A stretch of 64,000 bases of DNA from Rikenellaceae bacterium (GCA_015059905.1 SUZN01000006.1:1-64000), one strand, 5' to 3'; shown: positions 35,769 through 45,168, numbered from the stretch's first letter. Numbers and translations: made by a program. Notes: a model not told the origin generated them from the letters alone.

Positions 35769-37573
35769 TGAAGAGATTGTTTTTTGCGGTCGTAATTATA
35801 TCGGCTATTATAGGCGGAATATACGGAAAGTCGGTGCGAACGCTCTTTGCGCCCGACAGAATCTTTATCGTGGGCGAGGATAAGCGTCTGGTGGTTGCCA
35901 ATCGTGCCGAGCATCAGCTGTGGCTGCTCTCGGAGGAGATGGAGGTTGAGAAACGCCTGAAGTTTGAGGCGGCTGTGACTGACCTCGCCGTGTTGCCCGA
36001 CGGCAGAGCGTGGGTGACGTGCGAGGGCAACGATGGCTGGTTGTACGAGATTGATATCGACCGTTTTTCGATTAAGCGCAAGGTGCGTAGCGGTGCAACG
36101 CCATCTGCTGTGCTCTATAACTCGCGTAGTGGCTCGTTGTGGGTCGCGCAGCGCTTCGATGGCGAGGTGTGGGAGGTGGATGCCGCATCGGGCAAGCCTC
36201 TTGCAAAGGTCAAGGTTGGGCGTGAGCCGATAGATATGATTTCATTTGATGGCGAGCAGAAGCTGCTCGTTGCCAACAATATGCCCGAGGTAGCCTCTAC
36301 CGAGGCGAGTGTTGCAGCGCAGCTCGACGTGGTGGATGTTGCCTCGCATAAGGTTGTGAGCCGCATTGCGCTCCCTAACGGAGCCACCGATGTGAAGTCA
36401 GTGGCGAAGGATAGCAAGGGCGAGTATGCCTATGTGACACATCTTCTGGCACGTTATCAGTTGCCTACCTCGCAGCTCGATCGTGGATGGATGTCAACCA
36501 ACGCATTGTCGATAATCGACCTTAAGAACAGTCAGCTCCTGAACACCGTACTGCTTGACACCCCACAGAAGGGCGCGGCAAATCCCTGGGAAGTATGCTT
36601 AAGCGAGGATGATCGCGATATAGTCGTTGCGGCGGCAGGTAGTCAGGAGGTGGTTGTAATCAACCGCCGTGCTCTGCATCGCAAGCTGGCTGCAGCAAAA
36701 AGCGGTAAGGAGGTAACCCCTTCCTATGACGGCTGGGAGAGTGTCCCCAATGATGCGGGCTTCCTCTATGGCATACGCCGATTTATCCCAACAGGCGGTA
36801 AGGGCGTGCGCTCGGTGGCGGTCGTTGGTGACAAGATTTATGCAGCGAACTACTACACAGCACAAATAACAACTATCTCGAGTAAGGATTACACCAAGCA
36901 GAATTATAACATAGGCACCTCGATGACTTCGAGTGAGGTGGGACGAGGCGATATGTATTTTCACGATGCTACGCTCTGCTATCAGACGTGGCAGAGTTGT
37001 GCAACGTGTCACCCCAACGATGGTCGTGCCGATGCAATGAATTGGGATTTGATGAATGATGGTATGGGTAACCCCAAGAACACCAAGACGTTGCTTCTGT
37101 CGCACTCTACGCCGCCTTGTATGATTAGCGGCATACGTGCCGATGCCGAGACTGCGGTGCGTTCGGGTATAAAATATATCCTCTTTGCTGCAAATGTCGA
37201 TGATGCGATATGCCGCGCGATGGATGCCTACCTGAAGGCTCAAGAGCCTCTTGAGAGTCCTTACCTTGAGGGGGGCAAGCTCTCGGCGAAGGCTGCCAAG
37301 GGTCGTGAGATATACAAACACTACGACTGTGCATCGTGCCACTCTGGCGCATTCCATACCGACCTGCGTAGCCACCGCATAGGCGAGGATGTGGAGTTTG
37401 AGCAGGGCTGGGATACGCCTGCGTTGAGTGAGGTGTGGCGTACTGCGCCCTACCTGTTTGATGGTCGTGCAGCGACAATGCTTGATGTTTTCTATGTGCA
37501 TCGTCACGGCATTGAGGGAGAGATTTCGCGTGAGGACGCCGAGGCGCTGGCGGAGTATGTAAATTCACTATAA
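35768..37573 (+). CDS. Beta-propeller/di-haem cytochrome fusion (HzsB-HzsC-like), copy 2
   Basis: A 601-residue exported paralogue of the 31414-33210 product, with signal peptide LFFAVVIISAIIGGIYG. The YVTN propeller spans about 25-395. Haem sites are C411-H415 (CATCH) and C521-H525 (CASCH). The GRADAMNWDLMNDG and RIGEDVEFEQGWDTP stretches are shared almost word for word with copy 1, showing duplication. Its start overlaps the stop of the HzsA-like gene by one base, so translation is coupled. The pair is expected to work in the periplasm as one complex with four haems. Confidence 0.8.
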   Translation: MKRLFFAVVIISAIIGGIYGKSVRTLFAPDRIFIVGEDKRLVVANRAEHQLWLLSEEMEVEKRLKFEAAVTDLAVLPDGRAWVTCEGNDGWLYEIDIDRFSIKRKVRSGATPSAVLYNSRSGSLWVAQRFDGEVWEVDAASGKPLAKVKVGREPIDMISFDGEQKLLVANNMPEVASTEASVAAQLDVVDVASHKVVSRIALPNGATDVKSVAKDSKGEYAYVTHLLARYQLPTSQLDRGWMSTNALSIIDLKNSQLLNTVLLDTPQKGAANPWEVCLSEDDRDIVVAAAGSQEVVVINRRALHRKLAAAKSGKEVTPSYDGWESVPNDAGFLYGIRRFIPTGGKGVRSVAVVGDKIYAANYYTAQITTISSKDYTKQNYNIGTSMTSSEVGRGDMYFHDATLCYQTWQSCATCHPNDGRADAMNWDLMNDGMGNPKNTKTLLLSHSTPPCMISGIRADAETAVRSGIKYILFAANVDDAICRAMDAYLKAQEPLESPYLEGGKLSAKAAKGREIYKHYDCASCHSGAFHTDLRSHRIGEDVEFEQGWDTPALSEVWRTAPYLFDGRAATMLDVFYVHRHGIEGEISREDAEALAEYVNSL

Positions 37574-37574
37574 A

Positions 37575-38672
37575 ATGATATTGCCAAGATATAAAATATT
37601 TAGTTCCAATGCTTTAGATATGGCTGTCGCCGAGCGTGAGATACTTCAGCAGGCAGAGCAAAATGCACTCTTGCCGTTGAGAGTGGTCTTTTTCACTCCT
37701 GTGGGCGAGCCCGAGGAGTACCTCCAGCAACGCGAACGTATAGAGGCTCTGAACCGTGAGATTTTTGGCGAGCGTTGCCCCTTGCTGGCACTCGTGGTGC
37801 AGCCACCGCTTCAATGTAGCCTTATGGCAGAGGTGAGCTATCTCGATAAGGGGTGCGAGTTGGAGTATCACGACAACTATATCATCGCAGATGGTAAGCA
37901 ACTTTACACGGGCGGCTTCTGCTCGACATTGAATAAGAGCATCGAGGAGCAGTCGGATGATGTGTTCCTGCAGCTCGGCAGCGTCTTGAGCCGCGAGGGC
38001 TTTGCGATTGACGATATTGTGCGTCAGTGGAATTATATAGAGTATATCACACACTGCTCGACCGAGGGGCAGCACTACCAGCAGTTCAACGACTCGCGTA
38101 GTCGTTTTTACGAGCGCGTAGAGTGGCGTAATGGTTACCCTGCAGCCACAGGCATAGGTACTTGTGGCGGTGGCGTTGTTGTGGTGGTTGATGCGGTAAG
38201 ACGCAGTGCAGAGTCTTCGCGCGCGATGGATAACCCATTGCAGCTTTCGGCGCACACCTACTCGCAGCAGGTGCTCATTGAGGGTCGTGACCCACAGCGC
38301 AAGACTACGCCCAAGTTTGAGCGAGCCCGCTGGGTGGGCGATGATGGCGAGGGAATGATTTATATCTCTGGCACAGCCGCCATTCGTGGCGAGGCGAGCC
38401 TACGGACTGATGTGGTGCAGCAAGGCGTGACGACGATGGAGAATATCGACTGCCTTACGTCGGCAGAGAATCAGGCGCGTCACGGCGTGCCTACGCCCGA
38501 GGAGTGCGAGTATGAGATGCTGCGCGTGTATGTGAAGCACGAGGCAGGCTGGCAGCAGGTGGAGGCGTGGCTACGCGAGAACTACCCCTGCCCTGATGTA
38601 GCTTTTGTGGTGGCTGATATCTGCCGCGAGGAGCTGCTGATTGAGATTGAAGGTATAGCAAAGAAGAAATAA
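37575..38672 (+). CDS. Chorismatase/Rid-superfamily-like protein in the cytochrome operon
   Basis: A 365-residue protein without signal peptide, hence cytoplasmic. The C-terminal two-thirds has the landmarks of chorismatases (FkbO/Hyg5/XanB2) and the Rid fold: RNGYPAATGIGT, then MIYISGTAAIRGEASLRTDVVQQ and a TMENIDCL helix. Chorismatases hydrolyse chorismate to pyruvate plus a hydroxybenzoate or dihydroxycyclohexadienoate. Rid proteins hydrolyse reactive imines. It lies 1 nt after the second fusion gene and 14 nt before the second HzsA-like gene, so it is fully inside the operon. Whether it makes an aromatic cofactor or redox mediator or removes a reactive intermediate is unknown. Confidence 0.6.
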   Translation: MILPRYKIFSSNALDMAVAEREILQQAEQNALLPLRVVFFTPVGEPEEYLQQRERIEALNREIFGERCPLLALVVQPPLQCSLMAEVSYLDKGCELEYHDNYIIADGKQLYTGGFCSTLNKSIEEQSDDVFLQLGSVLSREGFAIDDIVRQWNYIEYITHCSTEGQHYQQFNDSRSRFYERVEWRNGYPAATGIGTCGGGVVVVVDAVRRSAESSRAMDNPLQLSAHTYSQQVLIEGRDPQRKTTPKFERARWVGDDGEGMIYISGTAAIRGEASLRTDVVQQGVTTMENIDCLTSAENQARHGVPTPEECEYEMLRVYVKHEAGWQQVEAWLRENYPCPDVAFVVADICREELLIEIEGIAKKK

Positions 38673-38686
38673 ATAACAGTCAAGTT

Positions 38687-41600
38687 ATGAGATACATAGT
38701 TGCGATAATTGTCTTTTCTCTGTGCCACATTGCGGCGTGGGGACAGCTCGCGCCCGAGAAGGCGGAGGAGTTGCGCTTGAAGGCGGAACTTGAGTATTTT
38801 AGTGTTGAGTCGGTACGTAGTGCCTATGCCGATTTTTGCAAGAGTGAGGGTTATGATGCCGCACTCTATAGCGAGAAGCTCAAGGCGCTGGAGCAGTTGG
38901 CTGACAAGAGCGATGCTGCTTCGCAGAAGCGCTTGGTTGAGCTTAAGCGAGAGATTCTGCTCTCAAATCCTCTGCTCGATGATGCGAAGATTCTGGTGGG
39001 CAGATACCGCGTGGGTGACTCTGCACGAAGCATCTGGACACCTTCGCTCGGTACGCAGGCAAACAACTGGTCAAACCAGGGCTCTGCATCGCGCAGTGGC
39101 TTCGACGCCGAGATTGCCGAGCTCACCAACATTCGTGGCGATATTAAGAGCCGCACCGTCTTTAAGCCCGCTAACAGCAGTTGTGTTACCGACCTGCTGC
39201 TGCATTGGGATGGCGAGCGCATACTCTTCACCGCCGCCGACGATAACCAGCGCTGGGGTGTATATGAGGTTAATCGTGACGGCTCAAACTTCCACAAGGT
39301 AATCAATAGCGAGGAGCCCGATCTGGAGTTCTTCGATGGAGCATATATGCCAAGTGGACGCATCATAGCTATGTCGAACATCGGCTATCAGGGTGTGCCC
39401 TGCGTGAATGGTAGCGACCAGGTGGGTAATATGATTGCCTACGAGCCCAAGACGGGTGCTCTGCGCCGTATGACCTTCGACCAGGATGCCAACTGGCACC
39501 CACGTGTGATGAACAACGGACGACTGATGTATGTGCGTTGGGAATATACCGACCTTACGCACTACTACTCTCGCTTTGTGATGCACGCCAACCCCGACGG
39601 CACCGAGACCAAGGCGCTCTACGGTAGCGGTGGCTGGTTCCCCAACTCTATCTTCGACGTGCAGCCTCTACCTGGTGGGGTGAATACCTTTGTGGGTATC
39701 ATCTCGGGTCATCACGGCATAGCTCGTTCGGGACGACTCATACTGTTTGACCCTTCGAAGGGACGCAAGGAGACCAAAGGTATGATTCAGGAGATGCCAT
39801 TCTCGAAGCGCGAGATTGTGCCGCTGATTAAGGATGAGTTGGTGAACGGCGTATGGCCTCAATTTGTGAAGCCTCACCCCGTGAGCGATAAATATTTCCT
39901 TGTGACGGCGAAACTTACGCCCGAATCGTTGTGGGGAATATATCTTGTTGATATTTATGACAATATGACTCTGGTGGCAGAGTTCGAGGGCGAGGGTCTT
40001 ATCAATCCTATCGTTGTCAAGAAGCGCCCTGTGCCACCCATCATCCCCGACCGTATAAAGCCCGATGATAAGGAGGCTACGGTCTTTATCCAGAATATTT
40101 ATGAGGGCGAGGGTCTGCCAGGAGTACCTGTTGGCGAGGTGAAGAAGTTGCGTGTCTTTGCCTATGAATACACCTATGTGAACTCCGAGTCAGACCATAT
40201 CGCGCAGGGTATCCAGAGTGGTTGGGATATCAAGCGAAATCTGGGCGAGGTGGATGTCGAGGCTGATGGCTCGGCAATGTTCAAGATACCTGCCAATACG
40301 CCTGTGTCATTCCAGCCTCTCGATAGTGAGGGTCGTGCTATACAGTGGATGCGTAGCTGGGTTACGGGTATGCCTGGTGAGGTGCTCTCGTGTGTGGGTT
40401 GCCACGAGGACCAGAACTCTATGCCTATTGCCAAGCGTGCTATTGCTTCATCTAAAGCCCCTGCCAAGTTGCAGACTCCAGAGGGCGGTGTGCGCTCGTT
40501 TACGTTCGATTTGGAGATTCAGCCAATCCTCGACCGCAACTGTATCGCGTGCCATAATACAGGTGGCGTGAAGCCAAACTTCTCGGCAAAGCAGGTTATC
40601 GACCTGCGCGAGGAGCGAGAAGGCGGCTACTCACGCTCTTCACGCAAGGCGCAGTCGGGTTCACTATACCTCTCTGAGAGCTATCTCAATCTGCACCCTT
40701 ATGTCAATCGTCAAGGTCCCGAGGCTGATATCTATGTGATGAAACCTTATGAGTATCACGCCTCTACGAGCGAGCTGGTGCGTCTGTTGAAGGCTGGTCA
40801 TCACGGTGTGGAGCTTACCGACAAGGAGTGGCGCACAATATATAACTGGATTGACTTCAACGCTCCTTGTCACGGACGCTTCGTCTATAACAACGTGGGC
40901 TACTGTCCAACTGACCAATACTCTCGTCGCATTGAACTTGCGAACAAGTATGCCAACGGCGCGGGCGTAGATTGGAAGAAGGAGCTTGACGACTATGCCA
41001 AGTGGATGAAGGAGAATCCAGCTCCAGCACCCGTGCGTAAGGAGGTGGAGGAGCCGAAGTACAAGGCGGTGAAGAGCCGTCGCTTCCCATTCTCTGCCGA
41101 GCAGGCGCAGGCGATGGTTGAGCAGATAGGCGAGAGCCGCCGCAAGATAAAGATTGCCGAGGGCGTGGAGATAGAGTTTGTGCGTATCCCTGCGGGCGAG
41201 TTCATAATGGGTGACAACTCAAGCCGTAGAGGTGCTGCGCCCGAGGCAAAGGTGAAGATTGAGCGTCCATTCTGGATGTCAGCAACCGAGATTACCAATG
41301 GTCAGTATAATGTCTTTGACCCTGCGCACGATAGCCGCTACACGGCACAGTTCTGGAAGGACCACGTTGGTCCTGGCTATGCCGCCAACCGACCAGCGCA
41401 GCCTGTGACACGCATCTCGTGGAATCAGGCGATGGAGTTCTGTCGCGCAATGAGCGAGCGCACGGGCGTTGAGCTCACCCTGCCTACCGAGGCGCAGTGG
41501 GAGTGGGCGTGCCGCGCGGGTAGCGATGCCGACTTCTGGTGGGGTGCATTGGGCGAGGACTTCTCTCGAAACGATAACCTTGCCGACCAGATGTTGCGTA

Positions 41601-41962
41601 AGATGGCGGTGCAGGGAGTCGATCCGCAACCAGTATCGGAGGGTAGCTGGGTTTACAGATACTACACCTTTATGCCACGCGAGGATAGCATCAACGACGG
41701 CACGATGACTATTGCCGACGTTGCGCAGTATGAGCCAAACGCGTGGGGTGTGTATGATATGCACGGCAACGTGGCGGAGTTCACACGCTCAAGCTACCAG
41801 CCTTACCCCTACAAGGGCGAGAAGGAGCAGAGCAACAACATCGTGGTGCGTGGTGGCGCGTGGAATACCCCACCGAAGCTCGCCACAGCCTATGTCCGCG
41901 AGTCATACCTTAAGTGGCAGCCAGCAAATAATGTCGGTTTCCGCGTCGTTATCGAGGAGTAA
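38687..41962 (+). CDS. HzsA-related di-haem cytochrome with C-terminal SUMF1/FGE-like domain, copy 2
   Basis: A 1091-residue exported protein (signal IVAIIVFSLCHIAAWG). The N-terminal helices (about 20-110) and a TolB-like propeller (about 150-500) are followed by two haem sites, C569-H573 (CVGCH) and C619-H623 (CIACH). A Pro/Glu/Lys linker leads to a formylglycine-generating-enzyme-like domain (about 825-1090): IEFVRIPAGEFIMG, PTEAQWEWACRAG, YDMHGNVAEF, RGGAW, GFRVV. The two cysteines needed by true FGEs near RGG are absent, so this is probably a binding domain, not an oxidase. As in copy 1, Asn replaces the HzsA Tyr ligand. Likely the partner of one propeller fusion. Confidence 0.8.
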   Translation: MRYIVAIIVFSLCHIAAWGQLAPEKAEELRLKAELEYFSVESVRSAYADFCKSEGYDAALYSEKLKALEQLADKSDAASQKRLVELKREILLSNPLLDDAKILVGRYRVGDSARSIWTPSLGTQANNWSNQGSASRSGFDAEIAELTNIRGDIKSRTVFKPANSSCVTDLLLHWDGERILFTAADDNQRWGVYEVNRDGSNFHKVINSEEPDLEFFDGAYMPSGRIIAMSNIGYQGVPCVNGSDQVGNMIAYEPKTGALRRMTFDQDANWHPRVMNNGRLMYVRWEYTDLTHYYSRFVMHANPDGTETKALYGSGGWFPNSIFDVQPLPGGVNTFVGIISGHHGIARSGRLILFDPSKGRKETKGMIQEMPFSKREIVPLIKDELVNGVWPQFVKPHPVSDKYFLVTAKLTPESLWGIYLVDIYDNMTLVAEFEGEGLINPIVVKKRPVPPIIPDRIKPDDKEATVFIQNIYEGEGLPGVPVGEVKKLRVFAYEYTYVNSESDHIAQGIQSGWDIKRNLGEVDVEADGSAMFKIPANTPVSFQPLDSEGRAIQWMRSWVTGMPGEVLSCVGCHEDQNSMPIAKRAIASSKAPAKLQTPEGGVRSFTFDLEIQPILDRNCIACHNTGGVKPNFSAKQVIDLREEREGGYSRSSRKAQSGSLYLSESYLNLHPYVNRQGPEADIYVMKPYEYHASTSELVRLLKAGHHGVELTDKEWRTIYNWIDFNAPCHGRFVYNNVGYCPTDQYSRRIELANKYANGAGVDWKKELDDYAKWMKENPAPAPVRKEVEEPKYKAVKSRRFPFSAEQAQAMVEQIGESRRKIKIAEGVEIEFVRIPAGEFIMGDNSSRRGAAPEAKVKIERPFWMSATEITNGQYNVFDPAHDSRYTAQFWKDHVGPGYAANRPAQPVTRISWNQAMEFCRAMSERTGVELTLPTEAQWEWACRAGSDADFWWGALGEDFSRNDNLADQMLRKMAVQGVDPQPVSEGSWVYRYYTFMPREDSINDGTMTIADVAQYEPNAWGVYDMHGNVAEFTRSSYQPYPYKGEKEQSNNIVVRGGAWNTPPKLATAYVRESYLKWQPANNVGFRVVIEE

Positions 41963-42018
41963 TCGGCTTTGTGATAGAGGTTTTTTGGCGTAATGTCGTT
42001 CAGAATGCAAAAATTTCA

Positions 42019-42026
42019 TATATTTG
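42019..42026 (+). promoter_or_regulatory. -7 box of asnA
   Basis: TATATTTG fits TAnnTTTG. It supports translation from the ATG at 42050 (24 nt on) rather than 42041. Confidence 0.55.
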
Positions 42027-42049
42027 TGCAATAATATGCAATGAGTATT

Positions 42050-43090
42050 ATGGGAAATTTGATTATTCCAAAGAACTATAAGGCGGCATTGAGCCTCCAG
42101 CAGACCGAGATAGCTATTAAGAAGATTAAGGATTTCTTCTTGAGCAGTATATCTACGGAGTTACGCCTGCGCCGAGTAACGGCACCTCTGTTTGTGCTTA
42201 AGGGCTTGGGTATGAACGATGACTTGAGTGGTACGGAGCGCCCCGTAACTTTCCCCATTAAGGATATGGCGGAGGCAGAGGCAGAGGTCGTTCACTCATT
42301 GGCAAAGTGGAAGCGAGTGACGCTGGCGGAGTATGAGGTGGCATCGGGTTATGGTATCATCACCGATATGAACGCCATCCGCGCTGACGAGGAGCTGGAT
42401 AACCTCCACTCGTTGTATGTCGATCAGTGGGATTGGGAGCGCGTTATGCCCGAGGAGTGTCGCACGGTGGATTATCTGAAAAAGATTGTCGAGCGCATCT
42501 ATGGCGCGATACTTCGTACCGAGTATTACATCTGCGAGACCTATCCGCAGATTGAACCTTTCCTGCCCGAAGAGATAACCTTCATCCACGCCGAGGAGCT
42601 GCTGCAACGCTATCCCGATTTGAGCGCCAAGGAGCGCGAGGATGCTATCTGTAAGGAGTGCGGTGCGGTATTTATCATCGGAATCGGTGGCGAGTTGAGC
42701 AATGGCGAGAAGCACGACAACCGCGCCCCCGATTATGATGATTATTCGACTATTTCGCCCGAAACAGGATTGGCGGGTCTGAATGGCGATTTGCTTATAT
42801 GGTATCCAATTCTGGAGCGCGCTATCGAGCTTTCATCGATGGGTATTCGTGTAAATCGCGAGGCGTTGGAGCGTCAGCTGGAGTCAAGTGGCAAGCAGGA
42901 GCGCAAGTCGCTCTATTTCCATCGCCGTTTGTTGGAAGGCTCTCTGCCTCAATCTATTGGAGGTGGTATCGGACAGAGCCGTCTATGTATGATTTTGCTG
43001 CATAAGGCGCACGTCGGCGAGACGCAGTCGAGCATCTGGTCGGAGGATATGCGTGAGCAATGCCGCGCTGCGGGAATGACTCTTATTTAG
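42050..43090 (+). CDS. asnA: Aspartate--ammonia ligase
   Basis: A 346-residue class II aminoacyl-tRNA-synthetase-like enzyme that makes asparagine from aspartate, NH3 and ATP in the cytoplasm. RLRRVTAPLFVLKGLGMNDDLSGTERPV, FPIKD and the C-terminal SIGGGIGQSRLCMILLHKAHVGE are AsnA signatures. Length equals Bacteroidetes AsnA. The start at 42050 aligns with the family (MGNLIIPKNYKAAL). It is transcribed on its own, with a promoter and terminator. Confidence 0.93.
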   Translation: MGNLIIPKNYKAALSLQQTEIAIKKIKDFFLSSISTELRLRRVTAPLFVLKGLGMNDDLSGTERPVTFPIKDMAEAEAEVVHSLAKWKRVTLAEYEVASGYGIITDMNAIRADEELDNLHSLYVDQWDWERVMPEECRTVDYLKKIVERIYGAILRTEYYICETYPQIEPFLPEEITFIHAEELLQRYPDLSAKEREDAICKECGAVFIIGIGGELSNGEKHDNRAPDYDDYSTISPETGLAGLNGDLLIWYPILERAIELSSMGIRVNREALERQLESSGKQERKSLYFHRRLLEGSLPQSIGGGIGQSRLCMILLHKAHVGETQSSIWSEDMREQCRAAGMTLI

Positions 43091-43115
43091 CTATTGTCTG
43101 CTATATGATAGAATT

Positions 43116-43147
43116 AGGGCTGCAACTTGGATGGTTGCAGCCCTTTG
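43116..43147. terminator. Terminator between asnA and the DUF4954 gene
   Basis: AGGGCTGCAAC (43116-43126) pairs with GTTGCAGCCCT (43134-43144), then T-rich. It serves both convergent genes. Confidence 0.75.
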
Positions 43148-45130
43148 TTATGCTAAATGCTCGATGCGCGAGATAAGCTCCTGCCCAAGTTCGCTCTTGG
43201 TCTTTATGTGGTCGGTCACCGCCTTCACAAAGGGGTTGCTCTCGAAGTCGCCGCGTACCTGTTCGAAGTCGAGGTCCTTCTCGGTGCGTGTGCCGTCGGC
43301 GCCGAAACCCGTGCGTGAGGCGAGCGAAAACTCCTTGCGTGCATCCTCATACACCATCTTGTCGAGCCCCACGACAGCTTCGCGCCACTGCTCAACAATC
43401 GAGATAATATCGGCGGCGGTAATCTCTTCAGGCTTAATGTGGTAGAACTTCTCTATCTTGTCATAGACCCACGTCCATTCATAGGTGTAGTAGGCGTTGT
43501 GTATGCGTTCCAGCTCGGCATTTATCTGCTTCAGGCGGTTTACCTCGCCCGCTTCGATTGCTGCAAGGAGCGCCTCAATCTCACTCTTGGGTGCAATCAA
43601 ACCCGATATATCGACCCACTCGCCCACGCCTGTTGGGGTGTCGGGCTTCAGACGTGCGCGTATCTCCTCGTTAGATGAAAATTTTATATTTTCAAGACGT
43701 TTGATAATTGAGTTGCCCATAAACTTGTGTATCGCCGTCAGGTAGAATTTTATTCCGCTTTTGAGCGAGGAGTTGCGTATCTTGGCGCTGTGGAACGAGT
43801 ATATGTCCGATAACTCGCCACTCGCATAGCGCAGATTTTCAAGTGTTTCCAATCCCTTAAACATCTTCTGCACGGTGTATGGGCTTAGCAGATTGTAGTT
43901 TATCAGGTCCAATTTGTTTGGGTCGGTGCGCCTATCACGCTTGGGCCACTTCTGCGCGTCGCGTATCGTACCCACCGAGCGCAGGTTTACGCCTGGCACC
44001 AGATAGGTTGTGTTGTTCTGCTCGATAAGATACGAGAAAGGGAGGTTGGAGGTGTCGGAGTGATTAACGTGACGCCCCATAACCAGCGAGAAGGCTCCCA
44101 CGCGCGAGGGCCACAGGATATAGGAGTTTGATGTGGTCTTTGCTCCGCGCTCCAGCGTGCCCTGATGTATGGGACCGAGCTTATACATATGGTTGCTTTG
44201 GTTTGAGCCCGAGCCAGCGTTCATAAACGAGAACATTCCCGCAATGAGCAGGGTCGATTTGTGATGCGTAACGGTGAATGGACCCGCGAAGATTGCACAC
44301 GCCTCGCCATTCTCGCCCTGGCAGTTGCTGAAAAAGAGTGAGTCCGAAGCCGAGTAGTTATGCCCCAGCTTGCACGCCTGACCCACAAAGCAGCGACAGA
44401 GCGTTGCTCCGCTATCCACCTCCGCACCCGACGAGAGAATGAAATCATCACACATCACGCCTCTTCCAACCTTCACAGCAGCCTCTCGGCAACTGTTGAT
44501 TGAACCATTTTGCAGACGGCTTGCACCCTCGATGCAACTCCAATCGCCGATGCGTACATTCTTAATTGCTCCTGTGTTGGTAATCAGTACGTTGCATCCT
44601 ATTGTGCCCGTTGCTGATGCGTGTTTTTGAGTGTAATATTCCGAAATCTCCTTCAGACGCGAGATAAGCTCTGTGCGGTGACGGTAGAGCGCCATAAAAT
44701 AGGCGATGTGAGCCGACAGCTTATCGCTGATAATCACCTCTCTGCCGCCCGTCTCGTTCAGCACAGCCACCTCCACACCGTTGCCGAAGGTTGAGTAGCC
44801 CTCGGTTACAATCAAATCGCAGTTTTCGATGATGGTGTGGTCGCCGATAGAGTAGTTGGCGATGTAGTTATTCACATTCTCAATCAGGCAGTCATCCTCG
44901 ATGCAGACGTTGTGCAGCGTCACATTTCGCAGTCCCGAGTGTTTACGTATGCCGCCTGGGCGTGTGAATGTGTGGTGGAACAGACCGAGGCGTATTGCCC
45001 CCGAAAAGCGGGCGTTGTGGATATGTTCGGTTGAGAATCCCTCTTTCACTTCAACCGTCGCCCAATTCTCTGCCGAGCAGCCCTGTCGCAGTAGCTGCTC
45101 AATCTCTGTTGGAGATATTTTCCTATACAT
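43148..45130 (-). CDS. DUF4954 family protein
   Basis: A 660-residue soluble protein of the Bacteroidetes/Spirochaete DUF4954 family. The first 400 residues have the hexapeptide-like periodicity of a left-handed beta-helix (IENVNNYIANYSIGDHTIIENCDLIV, GAIKNVRIGDWSCIEGASRL), related to sugar nucleotidyl- or acyltransferase helices. A helical C-terminal half follows. The function is unknown. Sugar-phosphate or envelope metabolism is a guess from the fold only. It is a stand-alone gene with its own promoter at 45169-45176. Confidence 0.82.
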   Translation of the reverse strand: MYRKISPTEIEQLLRQGCSAENWATVEVKEGFSTEHIHNARFSGAIRLGLFHHTFTRPGGIRKHSGLRNVTLHNVCIEDDCLIENVNNYIANYSIGDHTIIENCDLIVTEGYSTFGNGVEVAVLNETGGREVIISDKLSAHIAYFMALYRHRTELISRLKEISEYYTQKHASATGTIGCNVLITNTGAIKNVRIGDWSCIEGASRLQNGSINSCREAAVKVGRGVMCDDFILSSGAEVDSGATLCRCFVGQACKLGHNYSASDSLFFSNCQGENGEACAIFAGPFTVTHHKSTLLIAGMFSFMNAGSGSNQSNHMYKLGPIHQGTLERGAKTTSNSYILWPSRVGAFSLVMGRHVNHSDTSNLPFSYLIEQNNTTYLVPGVNLRSVGTIRDAQKWPKRDRRTDPNKLDLINYNLLSPYTVQKMFKGLETLENLRYASGELSDIYSFHSAKIRNSSLKSGIKFYLTAIHKFMGNSIIKRLENIKFSSNEEIRARLKPDTPTGVGEWVDISGLIAPKSEIEALLAAIEAGEVNRLKQINAELERIHNAYYTYEWTWVYDKIEKFYHIKPEEITAADIISIVEQWREAVVGLDKMVYEDARKEFSLASRTGFGADGTRTEKDLDFEQVRGDFESNPFVKAVTDHIKTKSELGQELISRIEHLA

Positions 45131-45168
45131 AACCTAACCTTTTGTGACTCTCAAGTGAGATGATGATG

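Noticed and set aside
31414..41962. Anammox hydrazine metabolism
   Set aside because: The alpha-haem Tyr is replaced by Asn, and no octahaem hydrazine dehydrogenase, nitrite reductase or anammox-type neighbours are present. Only the architecture is shared.
41150..41962. Genuine formylglycine-generating enzyme for sulfatase activation
   Set aside because: The active-site cysteine pair is absent and no sulfatase gene is nearby.
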